DNA from: Wenzhouxiangella sp. XN79A
GTDB taxonomy: Bacteria; Pseudomonadota; Gammaproteobacteria; Xanthomonadales; Wenzhouxiangellaceae
Reading direction: 5' to 3'
DNA length: 46,548 nt
Assembly (NCBI RefSeq): GCF_012272825.1
Contig: NZ_JAAWWS010000151.1
Coordinates: 1 to 46,548, forward strand
Made by a program: the position numbers and the translations under genes. Shown here piece after piece: positions 1 to 9,312 of the stretch (the first letter of the stretch is position 1; every line of letters begins with the position of its first letter). The notes under the pieces are model-generated. The model saw nothing but the letters and a program-made list of their open reading frames with translations, was not told the DNA's origin and did no database searches.

Positions 1-917
1 GCCCGGCTGCGGTCCAGCGCCAGCCGCTGCCGCCGATGCAGCAGCAGGAACACGATCGCCAGGACCAGTCGCGGCAGCAGGCCGAGCAGGGCCAGCAGGG
101 CCAGCAGCACCCCGGCCCACAGGCCGCGGTCGACCGCCGGCGAGCGATCGATCAGCAGCGCGGCGACGGCTTCGCGATCCGGCGCGGCGACCCCCGGCCA
201 CAGCGCGCCGACCCGGCCCAGTGCCTCGATGACCGGGGCCAGCGCATCCGGGCCGAGCAGCGTCGAGCCCCAGGCGAAGTCGAAGCGCAGGCCGATGAAG
301 GCGGCGGCCAGCAGCAGCAGGGCGCCGGACAGGTAGCCGGCCCAGAACAGGTGGGTCGCGGCGCTGGCGATCCGAGCGCCGCCGGAGCGGCCGTACTCGG
401 CCAGCGCGCCGGCCGCCGCCCGGCCCCGGCCGGAGGCGTCGAAGCGGCGCGCCAGCGCGGCGGCCGCCAGCCAGATCGAGCGGCCGGGCAGGCCGGTGGC
501 GGCATTGCGCGGCCACAGCCAGGCGACCAGCCAGATCGCCAGCATCAGCGACGGCAGGCCGAGCAGCGTCAGCAGCGCCCACGAAAGCTGGACCACGCCG
601 TCGCCGCCGAGCAGCGCCCGGGCCGCCGCAGCACCGAGCAGCGCGCCCAGCACGGCCAGTACGAGCAGGCCGATCCGCACCCCGGCCAGGGCCCGGCGCA
701 GCGATTCGCCGAGGCGCACCCCGGCCGGATGCAGCCGGGCCCTGAGCGCGATCCGCTCGGTCAGGCCGCCGTCGCTACGCGCCGCCCGGCGGGTCGCCGG
801 GTCGTCGAGCGAGGGACCGCCTTCGGCGTCCTCGAAACGGCGCAGCGCCTCGCAGCGCAGCCAGTCCGATGGAGCGAGCGGCATGTCGGCGGGCGGTCGG
901 TGGTGGGCGGTATCCAT
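1..917 (-). CDS. DUF2868 family membrane protein (partial, C-terminus off the window)
   Basis: An open frame runs leftward from an ATG at 917 to the window edge (305 codons, no stop seen). The product has a charged N-terminal half and hydrophobic segments at about residues 80-100, 115-140, 185-205 and 265-290. The stretch around FDFAWGSTLL after the third membrane segment resembles the DUF2868 family, whose function is unknown and which often precedes a DUF3482 GTPase-like gene; that partner would lie outside the window. It is divergent from ccoN, so the 917-1055 gap serves both. No clear Shine-Dalgarno precedes the ATG, so the start is uncertain; an in-frame ATG lies 11 codons further in. 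Confidence 0.7.
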   Translation of the reverse strand, partial: MDTAHHRPPADMPLAPSDWLRCEALRRFEDAEGGPSLDDPATRRAARSDGGLTERIALRARLHPAGVRLGESLRRALAGVRIGLLVLAVLGALLGAAAARALLGGDGVVQLSWALLTLLGLPSLMLAIWLVAWLWPRNAATGLPGRSIWLAAAALARRFDASGRGRAAAGALAEYGRSGGARIASAATHLFWAGYLSGALLLLAAAFIGLRFDFAWGSTLLGPDALAPVIEALGRVGALWPGVAAPDREAVAALLIDRSPAVDRGLWAGVLLALLALLGLLPRLVLAIVFLLLHRRQRLALDRSR

Positions 918-978
918 GAGCGGCAAGGATACCCCGGTCGATGATTCGGGCCGCGTTCGTGGCCGGCCGCGTGAAGAG

Positions 979-992
979 TTGACACCGATCAA
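979..992 (+). promoter_or_regulatory. FNR/Anr box upstream of ccoN
   Basis: TTGACACCGATCAA matches the FNR consensus TTGAT-N4-ATCAA at 9 of 10 defined positions. Its centre is 985.5. A class II FNR promoter would start at about 1027, placing the -10 hexamer at 1015-1020, where GAGAAT is found. ccoN starts at 1055. FNR control of cbb3 operons is well known, and an FNR-type regulator is encoded at 11895-12653. Confidence 0.85.
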
Positions 993-1054
993 CTCGACCC
1001 GATCGCCGGGCCACGAGAATGTCGCCCGAACGCTGCCATCGGAATAAAAAGCTC

Positions 1055-2515
1055 ATGGAACAAGCAACGACGTACGATGATCGGGTCGCGTCCGGGGCCA
1101 CGGCCACGACCTACAACGATCGGGTGGTCAAGCAGTTCGCGGTCATGACCGTGGTCTGGGGGATCGTCGGGATGACGGTCGGTGTCCTGATCGCCGCGCA
1201 ACTGATCTGGCCCGACCTCACCTACGGCATCGAGTGGCTGAGCTACGGCCGTCTGCGTCCGCTGCACACCAACGCGGTGATCTTCGCGTTCGGCGGCTCG
1301 GCGCTGTTCGCCACCAGTTACTACGTGGTCCAGCGCACCTGCCACGCGCGATTGTTCGGCGGGCCGCTGGTCGGCTTCACCTTCTGGGGCTGGCAGGCGG
1401 TGATCGTCGGCGCGGCGGTGACCCTGCCGCTGGGCATCACCATGGGCAAGGAATACGCCGAGCTCGAATGGCCGCTGGCCCTGCTGATCGCCGTGGTCTG
1501 GGTGTCCTACGCAATCGTGTTCTTCGGGACGATCGCGAAACGGCAGATCAAGCACATCTACGTGGCCAACTGGTTCTACGGCGCGTTCATCCTGACCATC
1601 GCGGTCCTGCACATCGTCAACAACCTGTCGATTCCGGCCGGCATGTGGAAGAGCTACCCGGTCTACGCCGGTGCCGTTGACGCGATGGTGCAGTGGTGGT
1701 ACGGCCACAATGCGGTCGGCTTCTTCCTGACCGCCGGGTTCCTCGGCATGATGTACTACTTCGTGCCGCGCCAGGCCGGCCGTCCGATCTACTCCTACCG
1801 GCTTTCGATCGTCCACTTCTGGTCGCTGATCGCGATCTACATGTGGGCCGGTCCGCACCATCTGCACTACACCTCGCTGCCGGACTGGGCCCAGACCCTC
1901 GGCATGGTGTTCTCGCTGATCCTGCTGGCGCCGAGCTGGGGCGGCATGATCAACGGGATCATGACGCTGTCCGGCGCCTGGCACAAGCTGCGCACCGACC
2001 CGATCCTGCGTTTCATGATCGTCGCGCTGTCGTTCTACGGCATGTCGACCTTCGAAGGGCCGATGATGTCGATCAAGACGGTCAACTCGCTGTCGCATTA
2101 CACCGACTGGACGATCGGCCACGTGCACTCCGGTGCGCTGGGCTGGGTCGCGATGATCTCGATCGGCAGCCTCTACACCCTGTTCCCACGGCTGTGGGGC
2201 GTGGAGAAGATGTATTCGATCAAGGCGATCGAGTGGCACTTCTGGACCTCGACCATCGGCACCGTGCTGTACATCACCGCGATGTGGGCCGCCGGCCTGA
2301 TGCAGGGCCTGATGTGGCGCACGTTCAACGATGACGGCACGCTGACCTACACCTTCATCGAGGTCCTGAAGCGCACCGAACCGTTCTACATGCTGCGCCT
2401 GCTCGGCGGTGTCGTGTTCCTCAGCGGCATGGTGTTCATGGTCTGGAACGTCTACAAGACCTGGCAGAACGCGCCGGAACGCAACAAGGCCGTGGCCATC
2501 CCGCAGCCGGCCTGA
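1055..2515 (+). CDS. ccoN: cbb3-type cytochrome c oxidase subunit I
   Basis: 486 residues, the usual length for CcoN. It is the catalytic subunit of the high-affinity cbb3 oxidase in the inner membrane, carrying heme b and the heme b3-CuB site, and reduces O2 to water. It is a multi-span protein with family landmarks such as [20 protein letters not shown] near the N-terminus, the GHNAVGF segment, and GPHHLHY with the adjacent histidines that serve CuB. I chose ATG 1055 rather than an in-frame ATG at 1019 because GGAAT lies 10 nt before it and the predicted FNR-dependent transcript starts near 1027. First gene of ccoNOQP; the stop is followed by the ccoO ribosome site. Confidence 0.97.
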   Translation: MEQATTYDDRVASGATATTYNDRVVKQFAVMTVVWGIVGMTVGVLIAAQLIWPDLTYGIEWLSYGRLRPLHTNAVIFAFGGSALFATSYYVVQRTCHARLFGGPLVGFTFWGWQAVIVGAAVTLPLGITMGKEYAELEWPLALLIAVVWVSYAIVFFGTIAKRQIKHIYVANWFYGAFILTIAVLHIVNNLSIPAGMWKSYPVYAGAVDAMVQWWYGHNAVGFFLTAGFLGMMYYFVPRQAGRPIYSYRLSIVHFWSLIAIYMWAGPHHLHYTSLPDWAQTLGMVFSLILLAPSWGGMINGIMTLSGAWHKLRTDPILRFMIVALSFYGMSTFEGPMMSIKTVNSLSHYTDWTIGHVHSGALGWVAMISIGSLYTLFPRLWGVEKMYSIKAIEWHFWTSTIGTVLYITAMWAAGLMQGLMWRTFNDDGTLTYTFIEVLKRTEPFYMLRLLGGVVFLSGMVFMVWNVYKTWQNAPERNKAVAIPQPA

Positions 2516-2528
2516 AGGAGAGACCGAC

Positions 2529-3167
2529 ATGGCACATGAAACAATCGAGAAGAACATCGGCCTGATGGCCGTGCTGATCCTGGTCGTCATCAGTCTCGGC
2601 GGGTTGACCCAGATCGTTCCGCTGATGTTCAAGGCAACGATCGTCGAGCCGGCCGATGGCGTGGAACCCTACAGCGCGATCGAGCTGGCCGGCCGCGACG
2701 TCTACATCGCCGAGGGTTGCTACGGCTGCCACAGCCAGCAGATCCGCCCGTTCCGCTCCGAGACCGAGCGCTACGGCCACTACTCGGTCGCCGGCGAGTT
2801 CGTCTACGACCGGCCGTTCCAGTGGGGTTCGAAGCGCACCGGGCCGGACCTGGCCCGGGTCGGCGGCAAGTACTCCGACGATTGGCACGAGCTGCATCTG
2901 ATGGACCCGCGCGCGGTGGTGCCGGACTCCAACATGCCGGCCTACCCGTGGCTGGCCGAGAAGCGGGTCGACCCGGCCGAGATCCAGGGCCGGATGCGTG
3001 CGTTGCGCCGCGTCGGCACGCCGTACACCGACGAGCAGATCGCTGCGGCCGGCGACGACCTGGTCGGCGTGACCGAACTGCAGGCGGTGATCGCCTACCT
3101 GCAGGGCATGGGGCAGGACTGGACCGGTCAGCGCACCGCGCCGGTGGTCGCCGGAGGCAGCCAGTGA
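2529..3167 (+). CDS. ccoO: cbb3-type cytochrome c oxidase subunit II (monoheme c)
   Basis: 212 residues with one N-terminal membrane anchor (about 12-33) and a periplasmic cytochrome c domain. The heme c site is C64-Y-G-C67-H68, and the axial methionine is in [12 protein letters not shown]. It passes electrons from CcoP towards CcoN. AAGGAG at 2515-2520 overlaps the ccoN stop and sits 8 nt before the ATG. The last codon overlaps the GTG start of ccoQ, indicating translational coupling. Sequence and context are entirely typical of the family. Confidence 0.97.
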   Translation: MAHETIEKNIGLMAVLILVVISLGGLTQIVPLMFKATIVEPADGVEPYSAIELAGRDVYIAEGCYGCHSQQIRPFRSETERYGHYSVAGEFVYDRPFQWGSKRTGPDLARVGGKYSDDWHELHLMDPRAVVPDSNMPAYPWLAEKRVDPAEIQGRMRALRRVGTPYTDEQIAAAGDDLVGVTELQAVIAYLQGMGQDWTGQRTAPVVAGGSQ

Positions 3168-3337
3168 GCGGCGGCATCGTCACGCTGCTGTCGCTGCTGG
3201 GTTTCCTGGCCATCGTCGTCTGGGTCTTCATTGTCAAGCGCCGCGAGGATTTCGACGAGCAGGCCCACCTGCCGCTCGAGGATTCCGACGAACAGGGCGA
3301 CGCCGCTGAACACGAGCATCGGGAGAAGGAGTCATGA
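3164..3337 (+). CDS. ccoQ: cbb3-type oxidase small subunit CcoQ
   Basis: 57 residues from a GTG start that overlaps the ccoO stop as GTGA. There is one membrane segment (about 5-23, [17 protein letters not shown]), then a KRREDF turn and an acidic, hydrophilic tail. This is the classic CcoQ/FixQ shape; the family stabilises the assembled oxidase. Its own stop overlaps the ccoP ATG as ATGA. It is called from position and topology, since such short proteins carry few conserved residues. Confidence 0.9.
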   Translation: MSGGIVTLLSLLGFLAIVVWVFIVKRREDFDEQAHLPLEDSDEQGDAAEHEHREKES

Positions 3338-4245
3338 GCACGTTCTGGCACTGGTACATCATCGCGCTTACGGTCGGCACGCTGATCGTCACGGTCTGGT
3401 TCCTGGTCTGGTCCCAGAAGCTGCGCATCGAATCGAAGAAGGAAGACGACGGCAGCGAGACCACCGGACACGTCTGGGACGGCGACCTGCGCGAACTGAA
3501 CAACCCCCTGCCGCGCTGGTGGCTGGGCCTGTTCTGGATCACGATCGCGTTCTCGATCATCTACCTGATCCTGTATCCGGGTCTCGGTCGCTACGAAGGC
3601 GTACTCGGCTGGACACAGGAAAAACAGTACGAGGAAGAGATGGCCGATGCGCGTGCCGCCTTCGAGACGCAGTTCGCCGAGCTGGCCAACATGGAGCTCG
3701 AGCAGCTGGCCGTCAACGACCAGGCCGTGGACATGGGCCGCAACCTGTATGCCCACAACTGCTCGACCTGCCACGGCGTCGACGCGCGCGGTGCGACCGG
3801 TTATCCCAACCTGACCGACGACCACTGGATCTGGGGCTCGGAGCCGCAGCAGGTCCTGACCTCGATTCTCAACGGTCGCCGTGCAGCGATGCCGCCGTTC
3901 GGTGACGCGCTGGGCGCCGAAGGCGTGACGCGGACCGCCGTCTACGTCCAGCAACTGGCCGGTCAGGAGGTCGACGCGTCGATGGCCGCCGCGGGTCGGC
4001 AGCACTACATGCAGGTCTGCGCGGCCTGCCACGGACCCGAGGGCAAGGGCAACCCGATCCTCGGCGCGCCGGACCTGACCGCCGGGGTCTACACCTACGG
4101 CGGCGACCTGGATACGATCCGCGCGACCATCCGGAACGGACGGGCCGGCGTGATGCCGGCGCAGAAGGACCTGATCGGCGAGACCCGGACGCGCCTGGTC
4201 ACGGCCTACATCCTGAGCATGCAGGACCGGTTCGGCGGAGAGTGA
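3334..4245 (+). CDS. ccoP: cbb3-type cytochrome c oxidase subunit III (diheme c)
   Basis: 303 residues. Two N-terminal membrane segments (about 6-26 and 62-82) precede two cytochrome c domains, with heme sites C143-S-T-C146-H147 and C229-A-A-C232-H233. CcoP takes electrons from soluble cytochrome c or the bc1 complex and hands them to CcoO. The LNNPLPRWWLGLFW stretch before the second helix is a CcoP hallmark. The start overlaps the ccoQ stop by ATGA, so the four subunits appear to be translated as one coupled unit. Confidence 0.97.
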   Translation: MSTFWHWYIIALTVGTLIVTVWFLVWSQKLRIESKKEDDGSETTGHVWDGDLRELNNPLPRWWLGLFWITIAFSIIYLILYPGLGRYEGVLGWTQEKQYEEEMADARAAFETQFAELANMELEQLAVNDQAVDMGRNLYAHNCSTCHGVDARGATGYPNLTDDHWIWGSEPQQVLTSILNGRRAAMPPFGDALGAEGVTRTAVYVQQLAGQEVDASMAAAGRQHYMQVCAACHGPEGKGNPILGAPDLTAGVYTYGGDLDTIRATIRNGRAGVMPAQKDLIGETRTRLVTAYILSMQDRFGGE

Positions 4246-4249
4246 CGGC

Positions 4250-4528
4250 GTGAGCGAATCGACGAGCGGCTTCATCGAGCATCCGCCGCGCCCCCTGGCC
4301 CAGCGCCTGGGGGCGATCCTCTGGCCCTCGTTCTTCGGCGCCGGCGTGGCCACCATGGTGCTGTTCGCCTTCGTCGATCCGATCGACCTGGCGATGATCA
4401 GCTTCCCCGAGGTCGAGATCTCGCGCGAGGCCGGCTACACCATCGCCTTCATGGGCTTCTGGGCCGGCTTCGCCTCGGCCTGCACCTTCACCTGGCTGCT
4501 GCTGAGGCCGCGGTCCCGGTTCCATTGA
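4250..4528 (+). CDS. small two-span membrane protein of the cbb3 cluster, unknown function
   Basis: 92 residues from a GTG four bases after the ccoP stop, so very probably the last gene of the ccoNOQP transcript. Hydrophobic segments lie at about 24-42 and 62-85, separated by an acidic loop (FPEVEISREAGY), with a basic C-terminal end (RPRSRFH). No cofactor-binding motif is visible. I do not recognise a named family. Position between ccoP and ccoG suggests a role in assembly or stability of the oxidase, but that is inference from location only. An inverted-repeat element follows it. Confidence 0.75.
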   Translation: MSESTSGFIEHPPRPLAQRLGAILWPSFFGAGVATMVLFAFVDPIDLAMISFPEVEISREAGYTIAFMGFWAGFASACTFTWLLLRPRSRFH

Positions 4529-4556
4529 TGCCTGGAAGCCTTTTTCGAAAACGTCC

Positions 4557-4711
4557 GAACCGCAGATCACCGCAGATGACAAAAGGAGAAGCGGAGCAAT
4601 CGAGATGCCGGCCGGCAGGCCGGACAGCGAGTATCGAGCGGCGGAGCGCAGACCCGGGTGGTCCCTTTCTTGCTGCTGGTCCTCTGCGTGTCTCCGCGAA
4701 ATCTGCGGTTC
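4557..4711. repeat. 155-bp inverted-repeat element between ccoP and ccoG
   Basis: Bounded by a perfect 11-bp inverted repeat, GAACCGCAGAT at 4557-4567 and ATCTGCGGTTC at 4701-4711. Each arm is built from imperfect 10-bp units of the type CGCAGATGAA; the right arm reads CCTCTGCGTG, TCTCCGCGAA, ATCTGCGGTT. The same arm design occurs at 21230-21514. The interior has no credible gene. It looks like a small non-coding dispersed element; a non-autonomous mobile origin is inference. Confidence 0.6.
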
Positions 4712-4733
4712 ACTGTTTTTCCAGGATCTCAAC

Positions 4734-6116
4734 ATGAGCACGAGTGCACCCGACGAACTGAAGCTCTACGTCAAGGCCCCCAAGGTCTACCCGCGCGAGG
4801 TGTCGGGGCGTTTCTCGCGGCTGCGGGTGCTGGCCGCCTGGGTGTTGCTGGGGCTGTTCTACGTGCTGCCCTGGATCAACCTGGGCGGGACGCAGATCGT
4901 GCTGTTCGACCTGCCGGCCCGCGAGTTCCACGTGTTCGGGCTGACCTTCTGGCCGCAGGACTTCTTCATGCTGGCGCTGCTGCTGGCGATCGCGGCGATC
5001 TCGCTGTTCTTCTTCACCGCGCTGGCCGGGCGCTTGTGGTGCGGGTATGCCTGTCCGCAGACGGTCTGGACCGAGGTGTTCCTGTGGATGGAACGCTTCG
5101 CCGAGGGGCCGCGCAACAAGCGCATGAAGCTCGACAAGGCACCGTGGACGGCCGAGAAGGTGCGCAAGAAGGCACTCAAGCAGTTCCTGTTCATCACCTT
5201 CTCGTTGTGGACGGGCATCACCTTCGTCGGCTTCTTCACGCCGATCCGGGAACTCGTGCCGTCGCTGCTGGCCTTCAACGCCGGCGGCTGGGAGGTGTTC
5301 TGGACCTTCTTCTACGGCTTTGCCACCTACGGCAACGCCGGCTACCTGCGCGAGCAGGTCTGCAAGTACATGTGCCCCTACGCCCGCTTCCAGTCGGCGA
5401 TGTTCGACGACGACAGCCTGGTCATCTCCTACGACCGCGAGCGGGGCGAGCCGCGTGGCAAGCGGCGCAAGGATGCCGACAAGGACGCGCTGGGTCTCGG
5501 CGACTGCATCGAGTGCCAGGGCTGTGTCCAGGTCTGTCCGACCGGCATCGACATCCGCGACGGCCTGCAGATCGAGTGCATCGCCTGTGCGGCCTGCATC
5601 GATGTCTGCGACGAGGTCATGGACAAGATGGGCTATCCGCGCGGGTTGATCCGCTACACCACCGAGAACGCGCTGGCCCACAAGCCCACCCGCGTGCTCA
5701 GGCCGAGGCTGTTCATCTATCTCGGCGTGCTGCTGGCGCTGATTGCATTGTTCGGCCTGGTCCTGACCGGCCGCGAGGCAATCCATCTCGACGTGCTGCG
5801 CGACCGCAACGCGCTGTACCGCCTGGCCGGTCCGGAGATCGAGAACCCGTTCTCGCTGAAGATCACCAACCGCACCGAGCAGATGCAACGCCTGACCGTG
5901 ACCGCCTCGGGTCTGGAGGGATTGCGCGTGGTCACGCCGACCGGCGCGATCGAAGTGCCCGCCGGCGAGGTCGTCGACCGACCGATGACGCTCTCGGTGC
6001 CGGCCGACCGGGTCGGTCCGGGCATGCAGACGATCGAGATCCGGCTCGACGCCGAAGACGAGGACGGCCCCGACACCACCGCCGAGACCCGGTTCTTCGT
6101 GCCGTCCGGCGGCTGA
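4734..6116 (+). CDS. ccoG: cytochrome c oxidase accessory protein CcoG (copper reductase, 4Fe-4S)
   Basis: 460 residues. A membrane-bound ferredoxin-like protein needed for cbb3 biogenesis; known members reduce Cu(II) to Cu(I) for the oxidase. Membrane segments occupy the first half and one more lies near 330-345. The GRLWCGYACPQTVW motif and the two cluster motifs CIECQGCVQVCP and CIACAACIDVCD are intact, followed by an Ig-like periplasmic C-terminal domain. ATG 4734 has an AGGA about 9 nt upstream and begins MSTSAPDELKLYVK. A longer in-frame reading back to 4605 would run through the inverted-repeat element and is unlikely. The element separates it from ccoP, so it may have its own promoter. 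Confidence 0.95.
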   Translation: MSTSAPDELKLYVKAPKVYPREVSGRFSRLRVLAAWVLLGLFYVLPWINLGGTQIVLFDLPAREFHVFGLTFWPQDFFMLALLLAIAAISLFFFTALAGRLWCGYACPQTVWTEVFLWMERFAEGPRNKRMKLDKAPWTAEKVRKKALKQFLFITFSLWTGITFVGFFTPIRELVPSLLAFNAGGWEVFWTFFYGFATYGNAGYLREQVCKYMCPYARFQSAMFDDDSLVISYDRERGEPRGKRRKDADKDALGLGDCIECQGCVQVCPTGIDIRDGLQIECIACAACIDVCDEVMDKMGYPRGLIRYTTENALAHKPTRVLRPRLFIYLGVLLALIALFGLVLTGREAIHLDVLRDRNALYRLAGPEIENPFSLKITNRTEQMQRLTVTASGLEGLRVVTPTGAIEVPAGEVVDRPMTLSVPADRVGPGMQTIEIRLDAEDEDGPDTTAETRFFVPSGG

Positions 6117-6232
6117 CGCCGATTCGATCGGCGCGCTCGGTCAGCCGCCGCATCGATCGGCCTTCCGCTTGCAGATCGGCTCATCCGATCGGCCGGGCCG
6201 ATCGAATTCGGCGCGTACAATGGCGTGAAGGT

Positions 6233-6246
6233 TTGACGCCCATCAA
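6233..6246 (+). promoter_or_regulatory. FNR/Anr box upstream of ccoH
   Basis: TTGACGCCCATCAA, 9 of 10 consensus positions. With the centre at -41.5 the start site would be about 6281, and the matching -10 window 6269-6274 reads GAAGAT. ccoH starts at 6298, giving a short leader. This suggests the ccoHIS genes have an oxygen-controlled promoter separate from ccoNOQP. Confidence 0.75.
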
Positions 6247-6297
6247 CCCGGCGGCCCGGATCGTCGGGGAAGATGCGCAAAACGCCGGAGACCCGCG

Positions 6298-6801
6298 ATG
6301 CAGCGCACCGATTCCACCCCCTGGTACAAGCAGTTCTGGCCCTGGTTCATTCTCGCGATCCTGGGCTGGGGCGTGGTGTCGGCGACCACCACGCTGGTCT
6401 TCGCGGTGCTCAATCCGCCGCAGATGATGACCGGCGACTACGCCAGGCTCGGCAAGGCGCTGGTCGACACCCACGTCCGCTTCGACCGGGCCGAAGCGCT
6501 GGGGCTGGCCGGCCGCCTGGCGCTGAGCGGCGACGAGCTGCGGCTGGACCTGCAGTCGGTCGAGGCCGATGCGCTGGCCGATACCGTCCTGCTGCTGGCC
6601 CAGCACCCGACCGACGCGTCGCGTGATCGCCAGCTGATGCTGATCCGCACGGCCGACGGGCGCTATGCCGGCCGGGTCGAGTCCCTGCCGCCGCGTGGCC
6701 GGATGATCGTGTCCGACCTGGAGCAGAGCTGGTGGATCTCGTCGGCCTATGAGCTCGAGGACGGCGTGGTGGACATCCAGCTCGTCCCGGAACATCTCTG
6801 A
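6298..6801 (+). CDS. ccoH: FixH/CcoH family cbb3 oxidase assembly protein
   Basis: 167 residues. The N-terminus WYKQFWPWFILAILGWGVVS contains the single membrane anchor (about 12-37), the signature of FixH, followed by a periplasmic immunoglobulin-like domain ending in DIQLVP. FixH/CcoH interacts with CcoN and stabilises the assembly intermediate. GGAG at 6288-6291 precedes the ATG. It lies 69 bp before ccoI and directly after an FNR box. Confidence 0.92.
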   Translation: MQRTDSTPWYKQFWPWFILAILGWGVVSATTTLVFAVLNPPQMMTGDYARLGKALVDTHVRFDRAEALGLAGRLALSGDELRLDLQSVEADALADTVLLLAQHPTDASRDRQLMLIRTADGRYAGRVESLPPRGRMIVSDLEQSWWISSAYELEDGVVDIQLVPEHL

Positions 6802-6870
6802 CCGCGGCGCGCGGTCGGTCTTGGACGACGTTCACGTTCGGGTCATGAAATCGATGCCGGTGATTCTTCG

Positions 6871-9312
6871 ATGAGTGAAACTTCCTGCTTCCACTGCGGC
6901 GAACCGGTGCCGCCCGGGGTCGAGCTGTCGGTCGAGATCGACGGCGAGGCCCGGCCGATGTGCTGCAGCGGCTGCCGGGCCGTGGCCACCTTGATCCACG
7001 AATCCGGCCTGGGCCGCTACTACGACTTCCGTGACCGCCTGCCCGAGCGCCCCGAGGCCGACCGGGCCGGCGACTACCTGGCCTGGGATCGAGACGCGGT
7101 GCTCGACTATCACGCCACGGCGCCCGGCGCGGACCGGCGCAGCATCGTGCTGGTGCTGGAAAATGTCCATTGCGCGGCCTGCGCCTGGCTGGTCAACCAC
7201 TACCTGTCGGGGTTCCCCGGCGTTGCCGAGAGCCGGCTCGACGTCGGCGACGGCCGCCTGCGGCTGACCTTCGATCCGGCCGCCACGCCGCTTTCGCAGC
7301 TGGCCGCGGCGCTCGATCGGCTGGGCTACCCGCCGCACCTCGACACCCCGGATTCCGGCGTCGAACGCGATCGCAACGAGCGCCACCGGATGCTGCGCTA
7401 CCTGATGGTCTCGGCACTGGGCATGATGCAGGTCATGAGCTACGCGCTGGCCAAGTACATCGGCGCCTTCCAGGGAATGGATGCCCAGACCGAGGAGTTC
7501 TTCCGGCTGATCAGCATGCTGGTTGCCGTGCCGGTGGCGCTGTATGCCGGCCAGCCGTTCTACCGATCGGCGCTGCGGCATCTCATGCAGCGCCATCTCG
7601 GCATCGATGTGCCGGTGGCCGCCGCGCTGCTGATCGCGCTGTTCTCCAGCGTGCTGATCACGCTGTTCGGCGAGGGCGAGGTCTACTTCGACTCGGTCGT
7701 GATGTTCCTGTTCTTCCTGCTGCTCGGCCGATTCGCCGTGATGGTGGCGCGCCAGCGTTCCGGCGCGGTGCACAGCGCGCTGGCCCGGGCGCTGCCCGAC
7801 CAGGCGCGGCGGGTCACCGACCGCGGCACCGAGACCGTGGGCGTGGTCGAACTGGCCGCCGGCGACCGCGTGCTGGTCGGCGATGGTGAAGTCGTGCCGG
7901 CCGACGGTCGGGTCGTCGAGGGCCGCGGCCGGGTCGACGAGTCGCTGCTGTCGGGCGAATCCGAACCGCGCGGCCGCGTGCCCGGCGATGCCGTGCTGGC
8001 CGGCAGCCTGGTGGCCGGCGGCTCGCTGACCGTGCGGATCGAAGCGGTCGGCCAGGCCACCGTGATCAGCGGCATCATCGAGCTGCTCAGCGAAGCGCGT
8101 CGACGTCGCCCGAGGCTGGCCCTGCTGGCCGATCGTGCGGCCGGCATCTTCATCGCCGTGATCCTGGCCTCCTCCGTCGTCGCCGGCGTCGCCTGGGGCC
8201 TGCACGATCCGTCGCGGGTGATTCCGATCACGCTGGCGATGCTGGTCGTGGCCTGCCCCTGCGCGCTGGCTCTGGGCACGCCCACGGCGCTGGCCGCGGC
8301 CACCCGCAGCCTGGCCGAGCAGGGCGTGCTGACCGCGAACCCCGATGCGCTGGAAGCCCTGCCGGACATCACCCACGTGATGCTCGACAAGACCGGCACG
8401 CTGACCGAGCCGAGAATGGCCATCGTCGATGTCCGCGCCGCGCAGCCCGACCGCGCGCTGGCCGTCGCCGCAGCCCTCGAGCGGGCCAGCGCGCATCCGA
8501 TCGCAAGCGCATTCCGGACCCACGACGACGGCCGCCCGGTCATCGACGCCGACAGCGTGGCCGGGGCCGGGGTCAGTGCCGAAATCGATGGCCGCCGATG
8601 GTGGCTCGGCCGGGCCGACTGGGTCGCCGGGATGGCCGGGCATGCGATCGAGGTACCGGCCGAAGGGATCTGGATTGCGCTGGCCAGCCACGACCCGGCG
8701 TCGATCGCGACCTTCGGCATCGACAGCCGGTTGCGCCGCGGTGCCCGCGAACTGGTCGCCGGCCTCGAGCAGGCCGGCATCGAAGTCCACCTGGCCTCCG
8801 GCGACCGCGCCGTGAACGTGCGGCGGATCGCCGAGCAACTCGGCATCGAGCACGCCGAGGCCGGCATGTCGCCGCAAGACAAGCTCGCGCGCGTGGCCGA
8901 ACTGCAGGCGCAGGGCGCACGGGTGGCCATGGTCGGCGACGGGATCAACGACGCTCCGGTGCTGGCCGGCGCCGACATCGCGATCGCACTGGCCGAAGGC
9001 GCGGCGATCGCACGCACCCAGGCCGACCTGGTGGCCACCGGGCGCGACCTGCGGCCGCTGGTCGACCTGTTCCGGCGCGCCCCGAAGGTTCGCCGCGTGA
9101 TCCGCCAGAACCTGACCTGGGCGCTGACCTACAACATCTCCGCGCTGCCGCTGGCGGCGGTCGGCCTGGTTCCGCCATGGGCCGCGGCGATCGGCATGTC
9201 GGCCAGTTCGCTGGCCGTGGTGCTGAACGCGCAGCGGCTGGGCCGCCGGACGGTGCCGGCCCGCGGCGCTGCGTCGATGGCCGCCGGCGAAACCGCGCCG
9301 GGCGCGGCATGA
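6871..9312 (+). CDS. ccoI: cbb3-associated Cu+ transporting P1B-type ATPase
   Basis: 813 residues. It exports Cu+ across the inner membrane to supply CuB of the cbb3 oxidase. Domains in order: a Cys-rich N-terminal metal-binding module (CFHCGEPV and CCSGCRAV, residues 5-35), a second metal-binding fold with CAACAW near 100, eight membrane segments with the CPC ion-path motif near residue 463, the phosphorylation motif DKTGT near 506, and the hinge GDGINDAP near 690. The N-terminal Cys module followed by CAAC is typical of the CcoI/FixI branch rather than CopA. The stop overlaps the ccoS start as ATGA. Confidence 0.96.
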   Translation: MSETSCFHCGEPVPPGVELSVEIDGEARPMCCSGCRAVATLIHESGLGRYYDFRDRLPERPEADRAGDYLAWDRDAVLDYHATAPGADRRSIVLVLENVHCAACAWLVNHYLSGFPGVAESRLDVGDGRLRLTFDPAATPLSQLAAALDRLGYPPHLDTPDSGVERDRNERHRMLRYLMVSALGMMQVMSYALAKYIGAFQGMDAQTEEFFRLISMLVAVPVALYAGQPFYRSALRHLMQRHLGIDVPVAAALLIALFSSVLITLFGEGEVYFDSVVMFLFFLLLGRFAVMVARQRSGAVHSALARALPDQARRVTDRGTETVGVVELAAGDRVLVGDGEVVPADGRVVEGRGRVDESLLSGESEPRGRVPGDAVLAGSLVAGGSLTVRIEAVGQATVISGIIELLSEARRRRPRLALLADRAAGIFIAVILASSVVAGVAWGLHDPSRVIPITLAMLVVACPCALALGTPTALAAATRSLAEQGVLTANPDALEALPDITHVMLDKTGTLTEPRMAIVDVRAAQPDRALAVAAALERASAHPIASAFRTHDDGRPVIDADSVAGAGVSAEIDGRRWWLGRADWVAGMAGHAIEVPAEGIWIALASHDPASIATFGIDSRLRRGARELVAGLEQAGIEVHLASGDRAVNVRRIAEQLGIEHAEAGMSPQDKLARVAELQAQGARVAMVGDGINDAPVLAGADIAIALAEGAAIARTQADLVATGRDLRPLVDLFRRAPKVRRVIRQNLTWALTYNISALPLAAVGLVPPWAAAIGMSASSLAVVLNAQRLGRRTVPARGAASMAAGETAPGAA

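Noticed and set aside
36-944. A 302-codon plus-strand open frame rich in Gln, Arg and Gly
   Set aside because: It is the complement of the DUF2868 gene; low-complexity composition from high GC and no recognisable motif.
989-2632. A 547-codon minus-strand open frame opposite ccoN
   Set aside because: His/Asp/Arg/Gln-rich shadow of a clear ccoN; no domain.
4605-4733. Longer CcoG with 43 extra N-terminal residues
   Set aside because: The extension lies within the repeat element, and ATG 4734 has a ribosome site and the family-like N-terminus.
6213-6218. TACAAT as a -10 for ccoH independent of FNR
   Set aside because: No suitable -35 at 16-18 bp; the downstream FNR box with GAAGAT is the better promoter model.
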